A model generated the notes under the pieces. The model was not told the origin of the DNA and made no database searches. It saw nothing but the letters and a program-made list of their open reading frames with translations. From positions 1 through 33,830 of the forward strand of contig DATFRA010000165.1 of assembly GCA_035263705.1 (NCBI GenBank): DNA of 33,830 nucleotides, read 5' to 3'. Positions 15,089-23,445 of this stretch are shown here, piece by piece. The position numbers and the translations under genes are program-made. Origin of the DNA: DASZHJ01 sp035263705 (GTDB lineage Bacteria; Pseudomonadota; Alphaproteobacteria; ATCC43930; CGMCC-115725). Numbering within the stretch: the stretch's first letter is position 1; each line of letters opens with the position of its first letter.

Positions 15089-15430
15089 ATGGCTCGAGGA
15101 AGGCGCAGGGGGACGAAGGCAAGGAAACCCGCGAAGGCTCGCAAAGCGACGAAGCGGGCGAAAGCCGCAGCGCGCAAGCCCGCAAAGCGGGGCGCGAAGG
15201 CGAAGCCCGGCAAGGCGCGCGCGAAGGCGCCAGCCAAGCGCGTGATCGCGAAGAAGCCGCCGGTCAAGAGAGCGGCTCCGCCGAAGCCGCAGAAGCTCGA
15301 AGTCAACGTCGTCGACGTCGAGACGATCGAGCAGGTGGCGCCTGGGGTCGCCGTAGTCACGGACTACGAGGTGGTCGGTGTGCGCCCGGTGCCCGAGAAG
15401 AAGGACGAGCCGGGGTCCTCGAGCTCTTAG
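15089..15430 (+). CDS. Histone H1-like lysine/alanine-rich protein with a short acidic C-terminal segment
   Basis: 113 residues. The first ~68 are almost entirely Lys, Ala, Arg and Pro in AKKP/KAR-style repeats, like the C-terminal tail of eukaryotic H1, Hc1-type chlamydial and other bacterial H1-like proteins, and would bind DNA non-specifically. The last ~45 residues change character: LEVNVVDVETIEQVAPGV followed by VVTDYEVVGVRPVPE and a Ser-rich end, hydrophobic and acidic with likely beta-strands. The ribosome site AAGGAGG (15076-15082) is one of the strongest in the window, six bases before ATG 15089; ATG 15086 is the alternative. Function beyond nucleic-acid binding is unknown. It stops six bases from the convergent oxidoreductase gene. 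Confidence 0.75.
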   Translation: MARGRRRGTKARKPAKARKATKRAKAAARKPAKRGAKAKPGKARAKAPAKRVIAKKPPVKRAAPPKPQKLEVNVVDVETIEQVAPGVAVVTDYEVVGVRPVPEKKDEPGSSSS

Positions 15431-15436
15431 ATCGCG

Positions 15437-16645
15437 CTAGCGGTTCTGATTGCGGTAGCTCTGGCTGACGATGGCGGAGACCTGGGCTTTCAGCCAATCG
15501 AGGTCGCGGCCCCGATCGCCGAAGCGCGCGGGATCGTAGGGGCGCGGGTCGAAACGCGACGGCGCGTCCGCGACCAAGTCGGCGATCAGCGCGCCCGTCA
15601 TGGCTGACCAGGTGACGCCGGCGGAGTTCATGGCCGTCGCGAGGAAGAGGCCGTCGATCCCGCCGATGCGGCCGATCAGCGGCAGTCCGTCGGGCGTGAA
15701 GCTCTCGGGACCGTTGACGAAGTGCCGGATCGGCGCATCCGCGAGCACCGGAAAGAGCCGCGTGGCGCGCTCGACGTAGGGCGCGACCTTGTCCCAATCC
15801 GGCGGCAGCAGCGTGAACGAGAACGGCGTGGGTAGGCTCGCGGGATCCAGCGTCTTGGCGTTCTCGTCGAAGCAACCGAACAGGAAGCGACCGACCTCCT
15901 CGCGCCCATAAAGAAGGCTGTCGGGCGCCACGAAGGAGGGCGTTTCCCTCGCGAGGCGCGGGGAGACGTCCGCGATCAAGTAGAAATGCTCGCAGGCCCA
16001 TTGAGCGAGTGCGATCCCCAAAGGCTCGAGCAGCGGCCGCGACCACAGGCCCGCGGCGACCACGACGATGTCCGCGTTGACCAGCCCATCGGCCGTCTCG
16101 ACGCCGACGACGCGTCCGTCTGCCACCGAGAGGCGCAAGACTTCCGCACCCTCCCGGACGGTCGCGCCCGCCCACCGCGCTCCGGCCGCATAGGCCGCGG
16201 CGAAATCCGCCGGATTGGTGCGGCCCGATAGGGAATTGAGCCAGACGGCGTCGACCGAGGAGAGGTCGAGCAGCGGGTTCAGGCGTGCGGCCTCCCGCGG
16301 CTCGATCCAGCGGGCTTCGATGCCCCGGTCTCGTGCTGCCCGTTCGAGGGCCTCGAAATCTCGGCGCGTCTCCGCGCTTTCGGCGACGAACAGGCGCCCG
16401 GTCTTGAGCCAGCCGGTCGCCTGACCGGTCTCGGCCTCGAGGCGAGACAAGATCTCGAGCGCGTAGAGAACCGGTGCGTCGTGCTCGCGCGAGGGCTTCC
16501 AGGTGATATTCCCTGCGGAATGCCAAGTCGTGCCGGAACCGAGCCGGTCGCGTTCGAACAGGGTCACCTCGCCGACGCCGCGCCGCGCCAAGTGCCAGGC
16601 GATGCTGGCGCCGACAACACCGCCACCGACGACAACACACTTCAT
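15437..16645 (-). CDS. FAD-dependent oxidoreductase, DAO family (dimethylglycine/sarcosine dehydrogenase-like, FAD domain only)
   Basis: 402 residues. The N-terminus MKCVVVGGGVVGASIAWHLA carries the FAD Rossmann motif (GGGVVG, residues 7-12). SGTTWHSAGNITW places His42 where dimethylglycine and sarcosine dehydrogenases attach FAD covalently. The C-terminal FTPDGLPLIGRIGGIDGLFLATAMNSAG is the closing DAO block. The GcvT-like folate-binding half of the ~800-residue dehydrogenases is absent, so this is a free-standing amine or amino-acid oxidase/dehydrogenase; substrate unknown. GGGGAGG stands four bases before the ATG. It is 30 bases downstream of the ketopantoate-reductase-like gene on the same strand, so they probably form an operon. 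Confidence 0.88.
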   Translation of the reverse strand: MKCVVVGGGVVGASIAWHLARRGVGEVTLFERDRLGSGTTWHSAGNITWKPSREHDAPVLYALEILSRLEAETGQATGWLKTGRLFVAESAETRRDFEALERAARDRGIEARWIEPREAARLNPLLDLSSVDAVWLNSLSGRTNPADFAAAYAAGARWAGATVREGAEVLRLSVADGRVVGVETADGLVNADIVVVAAGLWSRPLLEPLGIALAQWACEHFYLIADVSPRLARETPSFVAPDSLLYGREEVGRFLFGCFDENAKTLDPASLPTPFSFTLLPPDWDKVAPYVERATRLFPVLADAPIRHFVNGPESFTPDGLPLIGRIGGIDGLFLATAMNSAGVTWSAMTGALIADLVADAPSRFDPRPYDPARFGDRGRDLDWLKAQVSAIVSQSYRNQNR

Positions 16646-16675
16646 CGCGCCTCCCCGAGAGCGGGTAGGTCGAGG

Positions 16676-17746
16676 TTATGCAACCTGCTTGCGGTTGAGC
16701 GCGAGACGGGCGTCGACGAGGGCCACGGTCTCGTCGACGACGGCGAGGCGCATGCCCTTCTGCGCCGCGATGCTCTGCACCAGCCGGTCCACGCGCTCGA
16801 TGTTCGGCGCGCCCGCGAAGAGGGCGCGCGCCGCGGAAGAGGGACGCACGAGGCCGAGGGCGGCAGCCGCATATTTCTCGAACGGCACGAGGTCGGCGGG
16901 ATCAGCGCCCAGCTTCACGCACAGCTCGGCGACCCAGTTGTAGACCTTGCGCGAGGCCTCGATGTCGCTGTGCACGGCCTCCTTGATCGAGCGCGCGGCG
17001 TCCTTCTGGACGCAGCGGTAGTTGCCCGTGAGCAGCATCGCCCACTTCGCGAGCGGCACGAAGATGGAGTCGTGCACCTTGAGCTTGACCGGCAGCTCGA
17101 CCTTCTCGCCGCCGACATCGTGGCGCACCGCCTCAATGTCCGCTTGCATGCGGCGAAGAATGGCGGTGTCCGCGTCCGACTGGAACCGCGCGGCCTTGAA
17201 GTTGGTCGGCAGCGTGACCTGCAGCACGTTGACGGGCTCGTCCGGCGGGCGGAACGCCTGCGGGTCAGGGCTGCAGAGCGTCATCGTGGCGGGATCGAAA
17301 TTCCGCCAGACCGTCGCGTCGGTGTAGCAGGACTGGAGCGCGTCCGTCGCGAGGCCGGGAATCCGCTTGAGGTAGGGAAGCGGCGGCATGTTCATGATCG
17401 ACATGCAGGGTACCCGCGACTTCGCGACGGCGTCGAGCAGCTCGCGCACGCCGGCGGAGCGGTACTGCGGCTCCTGCATGGCAAGCGCCACCAGGTCGTA
17501 ATCCCCGGGGCGCACGGCGCCGGGCGCTGCCGCGGTGACCTTGCCCGAGAGCGTGCGCGAGTTGATCTCGATCGGCTCCTTCCGGCCCTTAACCGGAAGA
17601 CGGACGCGGATGCCATCCTTGTTGATCGCCTCCACCTCGGCGGGGAGGCAGACCAGCGTCGCGTTGTGGCCGGCGAGCAGCAGCTTCGCCGCCAGGAGCG
17701 AACCGTAGGACGCGCCCATCATCAGGGTGTTGTAGGTGGTCTTCAC
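16676..17746 (-). CDS. Ketopantoate reductase-like (ApbA/PanE-type) NAD(P)-binding protein, GTG start
   Basis: 356 residues from GTG 17746, which has GGAGG nine bases upstream; an upstream ATG in the same frame adds 15 basic residues and lacks such a site. The N-terminus KTTYNTLMMGASYGSLLAAKLLLAG has an atypical dinucleotide loop (GASYGS, residues 11-16). The length and the helical C-terminal half (KLKVHDSIFVPLAKWAMLLTGNY) resemble 6-phosphogluconate dehydrogenase-like reductases near ApbA. It is longer than classical PanE (~300 aa), so pantothenate synthesis should not be assumed. Partnered with the FAD oxidoreductase downstream, a redox step on an amino or oxo acid is plausible. Divergent from the XRE-cupin regulator. 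Confidence 0.65.
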   Translation of the reverse strand: MKTTYNTLMMGASYGSLLAAKLLLAGHNATLVCLPAEVEAINKDGIRVRLPVKGRKEPIEINSRTLSGKVTAAAPGAVRPGDYDLVALAMQEPQYRSAGVRELLDAVAKSRVPCMSIMNMPPLPYLKRIPGLATDALQSCYTDATVWRNFDPATMTLCSPDPQAFRPPDEPVNVLQVTLPTNFKAARFQSDADTAILRRMQADIEAVRHDVGGEKVELPVKLKVHDSIFVPLAKWAMLLTGNYRCVQKDAARSIKEAVHSDIEASRKVYNWVAELCVKLGADPADLVPFEKYAAAALGLVRPSSAARALFAGAPNIERVDRLVQSIAAQKGMRLAVVDETVALVDARLALNRKQVA

Positions 17747-17853
17747 CGCTCGGTTCCTCCCTTGCCTCGGGCGCTTGGTCGGGCCCCGCACGCTTGATCA
17801 AATGCTAAATGCGGAGCCGCCCGGAGGCAATCGCGAACAGGGACCGCGAGCGG

Positions 17854-17889
17854 ATTCATGTTGACAGGCGATCCAATATAATGGAATTA
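17854..17889 (+). promoter_or_regulatory. Promoter/operator region of the XRE-cupin gene, nearly leaderless
   Basis: A consensus TATAAT is at 17877-17882, only 15 bases before the ATG at 17898, so a transcript would have a leader of about 8 bases; there is no ribosome site before the ATG. A consensus TTGACA at 17861-17866 is just 10 bases from the TATAAT, too close to act as its -35; the hexamer at correct spacing (GATTCA, 17854-17859) is poor. The AT-rich stretch is the only one nearby and could also hold the regulator's own operator. Confidence 0.4.
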
Positions 17890-17897
17890 CCTCTAGT

Positions 17898-18488
17898 ATG
17901 ACGGATGAAATCGAGTCCGGCCTCGACCAGCGGATCGCCGGGCGGGTCCGGGATCTGCGGGCGTCGCGGGGCCTCACGCTCGAGGCGTTGGCGGAGCGCA
18001 GCGGCGTCAGCCGCTCCATGATCTCGTTGATCGAGCGGGGCGAGAGCAGCCCGACGGCGGTCCTGCTCGAGCGGCTGGCGACCGGGCTCGACGTGCCGCT
18101 CGCGTCTTTGTTCGATGCGCCGGGGGCGGGCGCCGAGCCCGTCTCTCGCCGCGCCGATCAGGCGCGCTGGCGCGATCCCGCCTCCGGCTATGTCCGGCGG
18201 AACGTGTCACCCGGCGGCTTTCCGACGCCGATCCAGATCGTCGAGGTCGAGTTCCCGCGCGGCGCAAGGGTCGCCTTCGACACCGGCGCTCGCGACGTCC
18301 GGGTGCACCAGCAGGTCTGGGTGCTCGATGGCTCGATCGAGGTCAGCGTTGGCGACCAGCGTCATGACCTCAAGGAAGGCGACTGCCTCGCCTTCGTGCT
18401 CGACCGGCCCGTCACGTTCCACAATCGCACGCGCAAGGCCGCGCGGTACGCGGTCGTGATCGTAAGCGAGCCGGGGATCGGCCGATGA
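17898..18488 (+). CDS. XRE-family transcriptional regulator with cupin domain
   Basis: 196 residues. Residues ~11-73 are the helix-turn-helix (RIAGRVRDLRASRGLTLEAL, SGVSRSMISLIERGESSPT), and ~118-188 a cupin_2 barrel (FPRGARVAFDTG, VHQQVWVLDGSIEVSVGDQ, LKEGDCLAFVLDRPVTFHN). This architecture is common among regulators of small-molecule and amino-acid metabolism, where the cupin senses a ligand. Its last bases overlap the GNAT gene start (ATGA), so they are translationally coupled. It is divergent from the ketopantoate-reductase-like/FAD oxidoreductase operon and may control it. No ribosome site precedes ATG 17898. Confidence 0.92.
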   Translation: MTDEIESGLDQRIAGRVRDLRASRGLTLEALAERSGVSRSMISLIERGESSPTAVLLERLATGLDVPLASLFDAPGAGAEPVSRRADQARWRDPASGYVRRNVSPGGFPTPIQIVEVEFPRGARVAFDTGARDVRVHQQVWVLDGSIEVSVGDQRHDLKEGDCLAFVLDRPVTFHNRTRKAARYAVVIVSEPGIGR

Positions 18489-19009
18489 GCGGCGACAGAT
18501 ATAGCGTGCGCGCGGTGACCGCCCTGACCGGTGCCGAGGCGGATGGGCTCGGGAGAGTGCTGATCGACTGTGTCGAGGGGGGTGCCTCGGTGGGGTTCAT
18601 GCGACCGATGACGGAGGAGAAGGCGCGGGCGTTCTGGCGCCGCGTCGCTCGCGACGTCGAGCGCGGTGCCCGCGCCTTGCTGGTCGCCGAGGACGCGATC
18701 GGCATCGTCGGCACGGTCCAAGTCGTGCTGGAGCAGCCCGAGAACCAGCCGCACCGCGCCGACATCTCCAAGATGCTAGTGCATCGTCGCGCGCGGCGCC
18801 GCGGCATCGGCGCGGCGCTGATGCGCGCCGCGGAGGACGCCGCGCGTCGGAGCGGGAAGTCCCTCCTGGTTCTCGATACCGCCAGCGGCGATGCCGAGCG
18901 GCTCTACGCCCGGCTCGGATGGAGCTTGGTCGGAGTCATCCCCGACTACGCGCTCTGGCCCGGCGGCGGATTCTCCGACACCACCGTGTTTTATCGGAAG
19001 CTCGACTGA
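18485..19009 (+). CDS. GNAT family N-acetyltransferase
   Basis: 174 residues with the GNAT fold: acetyl-CoA binding motif RRARRRGIGAALMRAAEDAA in the middle third, preceded by the strand ADISKMLVH, and ending LYARLGWSLVGVIPDYALWPGG, the usual YxxxGF/W-G-P region. VGFMRPMTEEKARAFWR near the start resembles small-molecule acetylases that act on antibiotics, amines or amino acids. The start codon overlaps the XRE stop (ATGA) and the EamA transporter begins four bases after its stop, giving a regulator–acetylase–exporter operon, an arrangement suggesting that a toxic amine or amino-acid analogue is acetylated and/or exported. Substrate not identifiable. Confidence 0.9.
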   Translation: MSGDRYSVRAVTALTGAEADGLGRVLIDCVEGGASVGFMRPMTEEKARAFWRRVARDVERGARALLVAEDAIGIVGTVQVVLEQPENQPHRADISKMLVHRRARRRGIGAALMRAAEDAARRSGKSLLVLDTASGDAERLYARLGWSLVGVIPDYALWPGGGFSDTTVFYRKLD

Positions 19010-19013
19010 GCCA

Positions 19014-19850
19014 ATGGAGACGACGCATGTCGCCGCCGCTCTGCTGAGCGCCGTGCTGCATGCGGGCTGGAATGCCGCCGTCAAGGCCAGCGTCCGACCG
19101 GCGGAAGCGATGGCGGCGCAAATGCTGCTCGGCGCAGTGCTGGTCCTGCCCGGCTTGCTCTGGACTGGATTGCCGGCGACGGCGTCGTGGATCTGGATCG
19201 GCGCCTCGACGCTGATGAACGTCGTGACGGTGTCGGCGCTTCTGCGCGCCTACGCGCTCGGCGGGCTCGGCGTGGTCTACCCCGTGGTCCGTGCGGTGTC
19301 GGTCCTGCTGGTGGTGCCGCTGGCGGCGCTGCTGGTGGGCGACCGGCTCGGGTCGGCCGCCATCGCCGGGATCGCGCTGATCGCGGTGTCGCTCGCGCTG
19401 CTGGCTCACGGCGCGCGGAGCGGCCACGAGTTCAGCCTGCGGGCGCTGGCCTGGGCGCTGGTCACGGGCCTGTCGACGGCAGCCTATATCGCCTGCGATG
19501 CTCGCGGCGTCCGGCTCGCGGGCTCGGCATGGTCGTACGGTTTCGCGGTCACCATCACCAACGCCATCGCGATGGGCTGGCGACAGCGCCGTGTCGGTAC
19601 GCCGTGGCGCCTCGTCCGCGGGATTGCCGCTGTCGCCGTTCCGGCCGCGATCGCCGCGGTCGTCTCCTACCTAGTGATCCTCTGGGTATGGACTCAGGCC
19701 CCGATCGCACCCGCCTCCGCGCTCCGCGACACCAGCGCGGTGTTCGCGATCCTCATCTCGGTCATCTGGCTCAAGGAGCCGTTTACCCGCTCCGGCCTGC
19801 TGGCGGTGATCTCGGCCGCCGCGGCGGTCCCGCTGCTGCGCCTCGGGTAG
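19014..19850 (+). CDS. EamA/DMT-superfamily transporter
   Basis: 278 residues that are almost entirely hydrophobic, consistent with ten membrane helices in two five-helix EamA repeats (the second starting near LRALAWALVTGLSTAAYIA). AALLSAVLHAGWNAAVKAS opens the first repeat as in other EamA proteins, and the protein ends SVIWLKEPFTRSGLLAVISA with the typical LxEPxT loop (here WLKEPFT). The family exports or imports amino acids, sugars and metabolites. ATG 19014 follows the GNAT stop by four bases; longer upstream frame is inside the GNAT gene. It converges on the LysE-type gene with six bases between stops. Confidence 0.92.
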   Translation: METTHVAAALLSAVLHAGWNAAVKASVRPAEAMAAQMLLGAVLVLPGLLWTGLPATASWIWIGASTLMNVVTVSALLRAYALGGLGVVYPVVRAVSVLLVVPLAALLVGDRLGSAAIAGIALIAVSLALLAHGARSGHEFSLRALAWALVTGLSTAAYIACDARGVRLAGSAWSYGFAVTITNAIAMGWRQRRVGTPWRLVRGIAAVAVPAAIAAVVSYLVILWVWTQAPIAPASALRDTSAVFAILISVIWLKEPFTRSGLLAVISAAAAVPLLRLG

Positions 19851-19856
19851 GCCGCC

Positions 19857-20450
19857 TCAGAGCCAGAGCGCGGCGACGACGGACGCGATCAGGAGGATTG
19901 CGAAGCTCACATTGATAGCGCGATTGGTCCGCGGATTGTGGAAGAACCGCGTCAGCGCCGCGCCCGCGAAGAGCCAGGCGAGGTTGACGGCGGTGATGAT
20001 CATGACGAGCACGATGATCTTGGCGCCGGCATCGAGCACGAGCCGGTCCCGGATCAGGACGAAGCCCGAAAAAAGGGCCGCCATGGCGGCATAGCCTTTT
20101 GGGTTGACGAGCGACAGGAACAAGCCGGCGCCGAGGGACGGCTCACGCCGCTGTCCGCTCGCCTCCGTAAGCGGTGGCGCGGTGGCGATGCGGATTGCGA
20201 GATAGACGAAATAGGCTGCAGCGAGCCCGACGATGACGGGCGTGGCGCCGGGAACTGCTAGCGCGAGGCTCATGATGCCGCTCGCGACGATCGCCATGAC
20301 CGCGACCATGCCGGTGATTATGCCGGTCATATAGCCGAGGCCGCGCCGGGCGCCGAAGGCGGCGCCGGTGGCGGCGAGGCTCAGCGTCGCAGGGCCGGGG
20401 CTGCCGGCGAGCGCGAAGCCCGCGAGGGCGAATGCAAAAACGCCATCCAC
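19857..20450 (-). CDS. LysE/RhtB-family amino-acid exporter (GTG start)
   Basis: 197 residues with about six membrane helices. The conserved SPGPATLSLAATG near residue 17 is the RhtB/LysE signature (SPGPxxL), followed by GAARRGLGYMTGI-like sequence (here AFGARRGLGYMTGIITG) and LSLVNPKGYAAMAALF. The family exports threonine, homoserine, lysine or other amino acids. The start is GTG 20450, with GAGGGG about eight bases upstream; the nearby ATG is out of frame. It is divergent from the AraC regulator with just 52 bases between, and the AraC gene is followed by a threonine synthase, so threonine or homoserine is a reasonable guess for the substrate, not a demonstrated one. Confidence 0.9.
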   Translation of the reverse strand: MDGVFAFALAGFALAGSPGPATLSLAATGAAFGARRGLGYMTGIITGMVAVMAIVASGIMSLALAVPGATPVIVGLAAAYFVYLAIRIATAPPLTEASGQRREPSLGAGLFLSLVNPKGYAAMAALFSGFVLIRDRLVLDAGAKIIVLVMIITAVNLAWLFAGAALTRFFHNPRTNRAINVSFAILLIASVVAALWL

Positions 20451-20502
20451 GTGGCGCGCCCCTCAATATCGAGCGGGCACGGCGTTTCTGGTATAGAAGC
20501 GC

Positions 20503-21378
20503 ATGGCGTCCCTTATGAACGAAGGTGCCACGGCGCGTCTTGAACGATCGTGCGGCGCGGGGGCCGTAGACTGGTTGCGGATCGCGCCCTCGTCTCCGGG
20601 CATCGAGCGGGTCGAGGCGTTCTTTGCCGGTCACGGATTCGATCCGCATCGGCATGACACCTACGCGATGGGCTTCACGCTCGAGGGTGTGCAAGCTTTC
20701 CGCTACCGGGGCGCCGCCAGGCGAAGCCTGCCGGGCCAGGTCTTTGTGCTGCACCCGGACGAGGTCCATGACGGCCACGCCGGCACGCGCGCCGGTTTTC
20801 ATTACAAGATCCTCTACATCGAGCCGCGCGTCATTGGCGACGCGTTGGGCGAGGGCTATGGCCCGCTGCCCTTCGTGCGCGATGCCGTGTCGAGGGATCG
20901 CCGCCTCGGCGCGGCGATCGTGCCGGCGCTCACCGATCTCGATCGCCCGCTCGAGGAGCTGCGCCACGACCAGATCGTCCTCGATCTCGCGGAAGCTTTG
21001 GCGGCGGCGGACCCATCAATCACGCGGCGAAAAATGTCCGCGCGGCACTGGCGCGCCGTCTTTCGGGTGCGAGATTTTCTCGACGCGAATGTCGGCGACG
21101 CCGTCACCTCCGCAGAGTTGGAGATGATCGCGGGCCTCTCACGCTATTCGATAGCCCGGCATTTCCGTGCCTGCCTGGGCACCAGCCCCTATCGCTACCT
21201 GGTCATGCGCCGCCTCGACCGGGTGCGCTCGCTGATCCGGCGCGGCGACCATCTCGCCGATGCTGCAGCCGGCGCCGGATTTGCCGACCAGAGCCACATG
21301 ACGCGCCACTTCAAGAAAGCCTATGGGCTTTCCCCGGGCCGTTGGGCCGCGCTCTGCGGCTCCGGTACCGCGCACTGA
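20503..21378 (+). CDS. AraC-family transcriptional regulator
   Basis: 291 residues. An N-terminal AraC-binding cupin (FAGHGFDPHRHDTYAMGFTL, LPGQVFVLHPDEVHDGHAG) is joined to a C-terminal pair of helix-turn-helices (LEMIAGLSRYSIARHFRACLG, ADAAAGAGFADQSHMTRHFKK). The cupin HxH-type metal/ligand signature DPHRHDTY is present. AraC proteins of this form commonly sit next to LysE-family exporters and switch them on; the divergent arrangement fits. A TATAGA box at 20492-20497 lies directly before ATG 20503, so translation may begin without a leader or at the in-frame ATG 20515. Threonine synthase follows 33 bases downstream on the same strand. Confidence 0.92.
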   Translation: MASLMNEGATARLERSCGAGAVDWLRIAPSSPGIERVEAFFAGHGFDPHRHDTYAMGFTLEGVQAFRYRGAARRSLPGQVFVLHPDEVHDGHAGTRAGFHYKILYIEPRVIGDALGEGYGPLPFVRDAVSRDRRLGAAIVPALTDLDRPLEELRHDQIVLDLAEALAAADPSITRRKMSARHWRAVFRVRDFLDANVGDAVTSAELEMIAGLSRYSIARHFRACLGTSPYRYLVMRRLDRVRSLIRRGDHLADAAAGAGFADQSHMTRHFKKAYGLSPGRWAALCGSGTAH

Positions 21379-21411
21379 ACACCACCTTCGGCGTCCAAGA
21401 GGAATTCGTTC

Positions 21412-22653
<1,242 letters not shown>

Positions 22654-22753
22654 GCCGGGGCGGGCGCGAAAATCACAGGCACGCCCGAGGCTTGGGGCCG
22701 ATTTGGCGCCGGCGGGTCGGTCGTGCCGCGGGGTCGCCATGCGTAGGCTCGGG

Positions 22754-22782
22754 TTGCGGTGCGGCAATCGCTCCCATATTAT
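22754..22782 (+). promoter_or_regulatory. Sigma-70-type promoter for rpoZ and the housekeeping run
   Basis: TTGCGG (22754-22759), exactly 17 bases, TATTAT (22777-22782; five of six consensus bases). The expected start site is near 22789, giving a leader of about 33 bases before the rpoZ ATG. It is placed in the 168-base gap after threonine synthase, supporting a new transcript beginning at rpoZ. Confidence 0.6.
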
Positions 22783-22821
22783 GCAAGGAATTCCAATGAT
22801 TGACCCTGGAGATGATCGGGC

Positions 22822-23277
22822 ATGGCGCGCGTTACGGTTGAAGATTGCATCCTGAAGATTCCGAACCGATTCGAGCTGGTGCTGTTGGCGGCGCAGCGGG
22901 CGCGCGATGTCGCGTCGGGCGCGCCCATCACGCTGGAGCGGGACAACGACAAGAACCCAGTGGTGGCGCTCCGCGAGATCGCGGACGAGACCATCGGGCT
23001 CGAGCAGGTCAAGAACTCCCTCATCAAGGGCATGCAGAAGCACGTCGAGATCGACGAGCCGGAGGATGACAAGGATCTCGATGTCGAGACCCAGACCTGG
23101 CCCGTCGACCAGCCGCCCGCCGAGGGCGAGAGCGAGGAGCTCGCGGAAGAGGCCGTCGAGGACGAGGAGCTCCCCGAGGACGAGCTCTATGTTGCGGAGG
23201 ACGGCACCACGCCGGCTGAGGACGTGCCGACCGAAGCGGCGGAGGGGGAGGTCGAACCGCCGCAGGACGAGCAATAG
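22822..23277 (+). CDS. rpoZ: DNA-directed RNA polymerase omega subunit, with long acidic tail
   Basis: 151 residues. The first ~70 are the omega fold (MARVTVEDCILKIPNRFELV, LAAQRARDVASGAP, NPVVALREIADETIG), which clamps the beta' subunit. Instead of the ~90-residue length of enteric omega there is an extension of about 75 residues rich in Glu and Asp (EESEEL-, DEELPEDELY-type runs), ending at Gln-rich DEQ. Acidic tails are found in other alphaproteobacterial omegas, but this is at the long end. GGAG is ten bases before the ATG. Upstream of rsh, as in related genomes, linking polymerase and (p)ppGpp genes. Confidence 0.94.
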   Translation: MARVTVEDCILKIPNRFELVLLAAQRARDVASGAPITLERDNDKNPVVALREIADETIGLEQVKNSLIKGMQKHVEIDEPEDDKDLDVETQTWPVDQPPAEGESEELAEEAVEDEELPEDELYVAEDGTTPAEDVPTEAAEGEVEPPQDEQ

Positions 23278-23283
23278 CGCCGT

Positions 23284-23318
23284 GGGCGGCGGCGGCACGA
23301 CCGCAGCCGCAGCCGCCC
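23284..23318 (+). terminator. GC-rich hairpin after rpoZ, weak terminator candidate
   Basis: GGGCGGC (23284-23290) pairs perfectly with GCCGCCC (23312-23318) just after the rpoZ stop. No T-run follows, so it is not a standard intrinsic terminator; it could attenuate read-through into rsh or protect the rpoZ mRNA end. The remainder of the 168-base gap shows no clear promoter. Confidence 0.25.
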
Positions 23319-23445
23319 GGAGCGCGTTGCGTCTTGGGGTAGAGGGATCGCGGGCGGGCTTGTCCCGACTTTCGGCCAATCTATTTCAGGCGCGGCGGGA
23401 TCGTTTATCGCGCCCGGCGGGGACCGGGCGGATGGGCACTCTGCC

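Noticed and set aside
15052..15468. Second plus-strand frame across the histone-like gene
   Set aside because: It is offset by two bases, polar and unstructured, lacks a ribosome site and runs past the stop into the convergent gene. The Lys/Ala frame has a strong ribosome site.
17861..17882. TTGACA and TATAAT before the XRE gene as one promoter
   Set aside because: Both boxes are consensus but only 10 bases apart; sigma-70 needs about 17. Only the TATAAT is kept as a possible -10.
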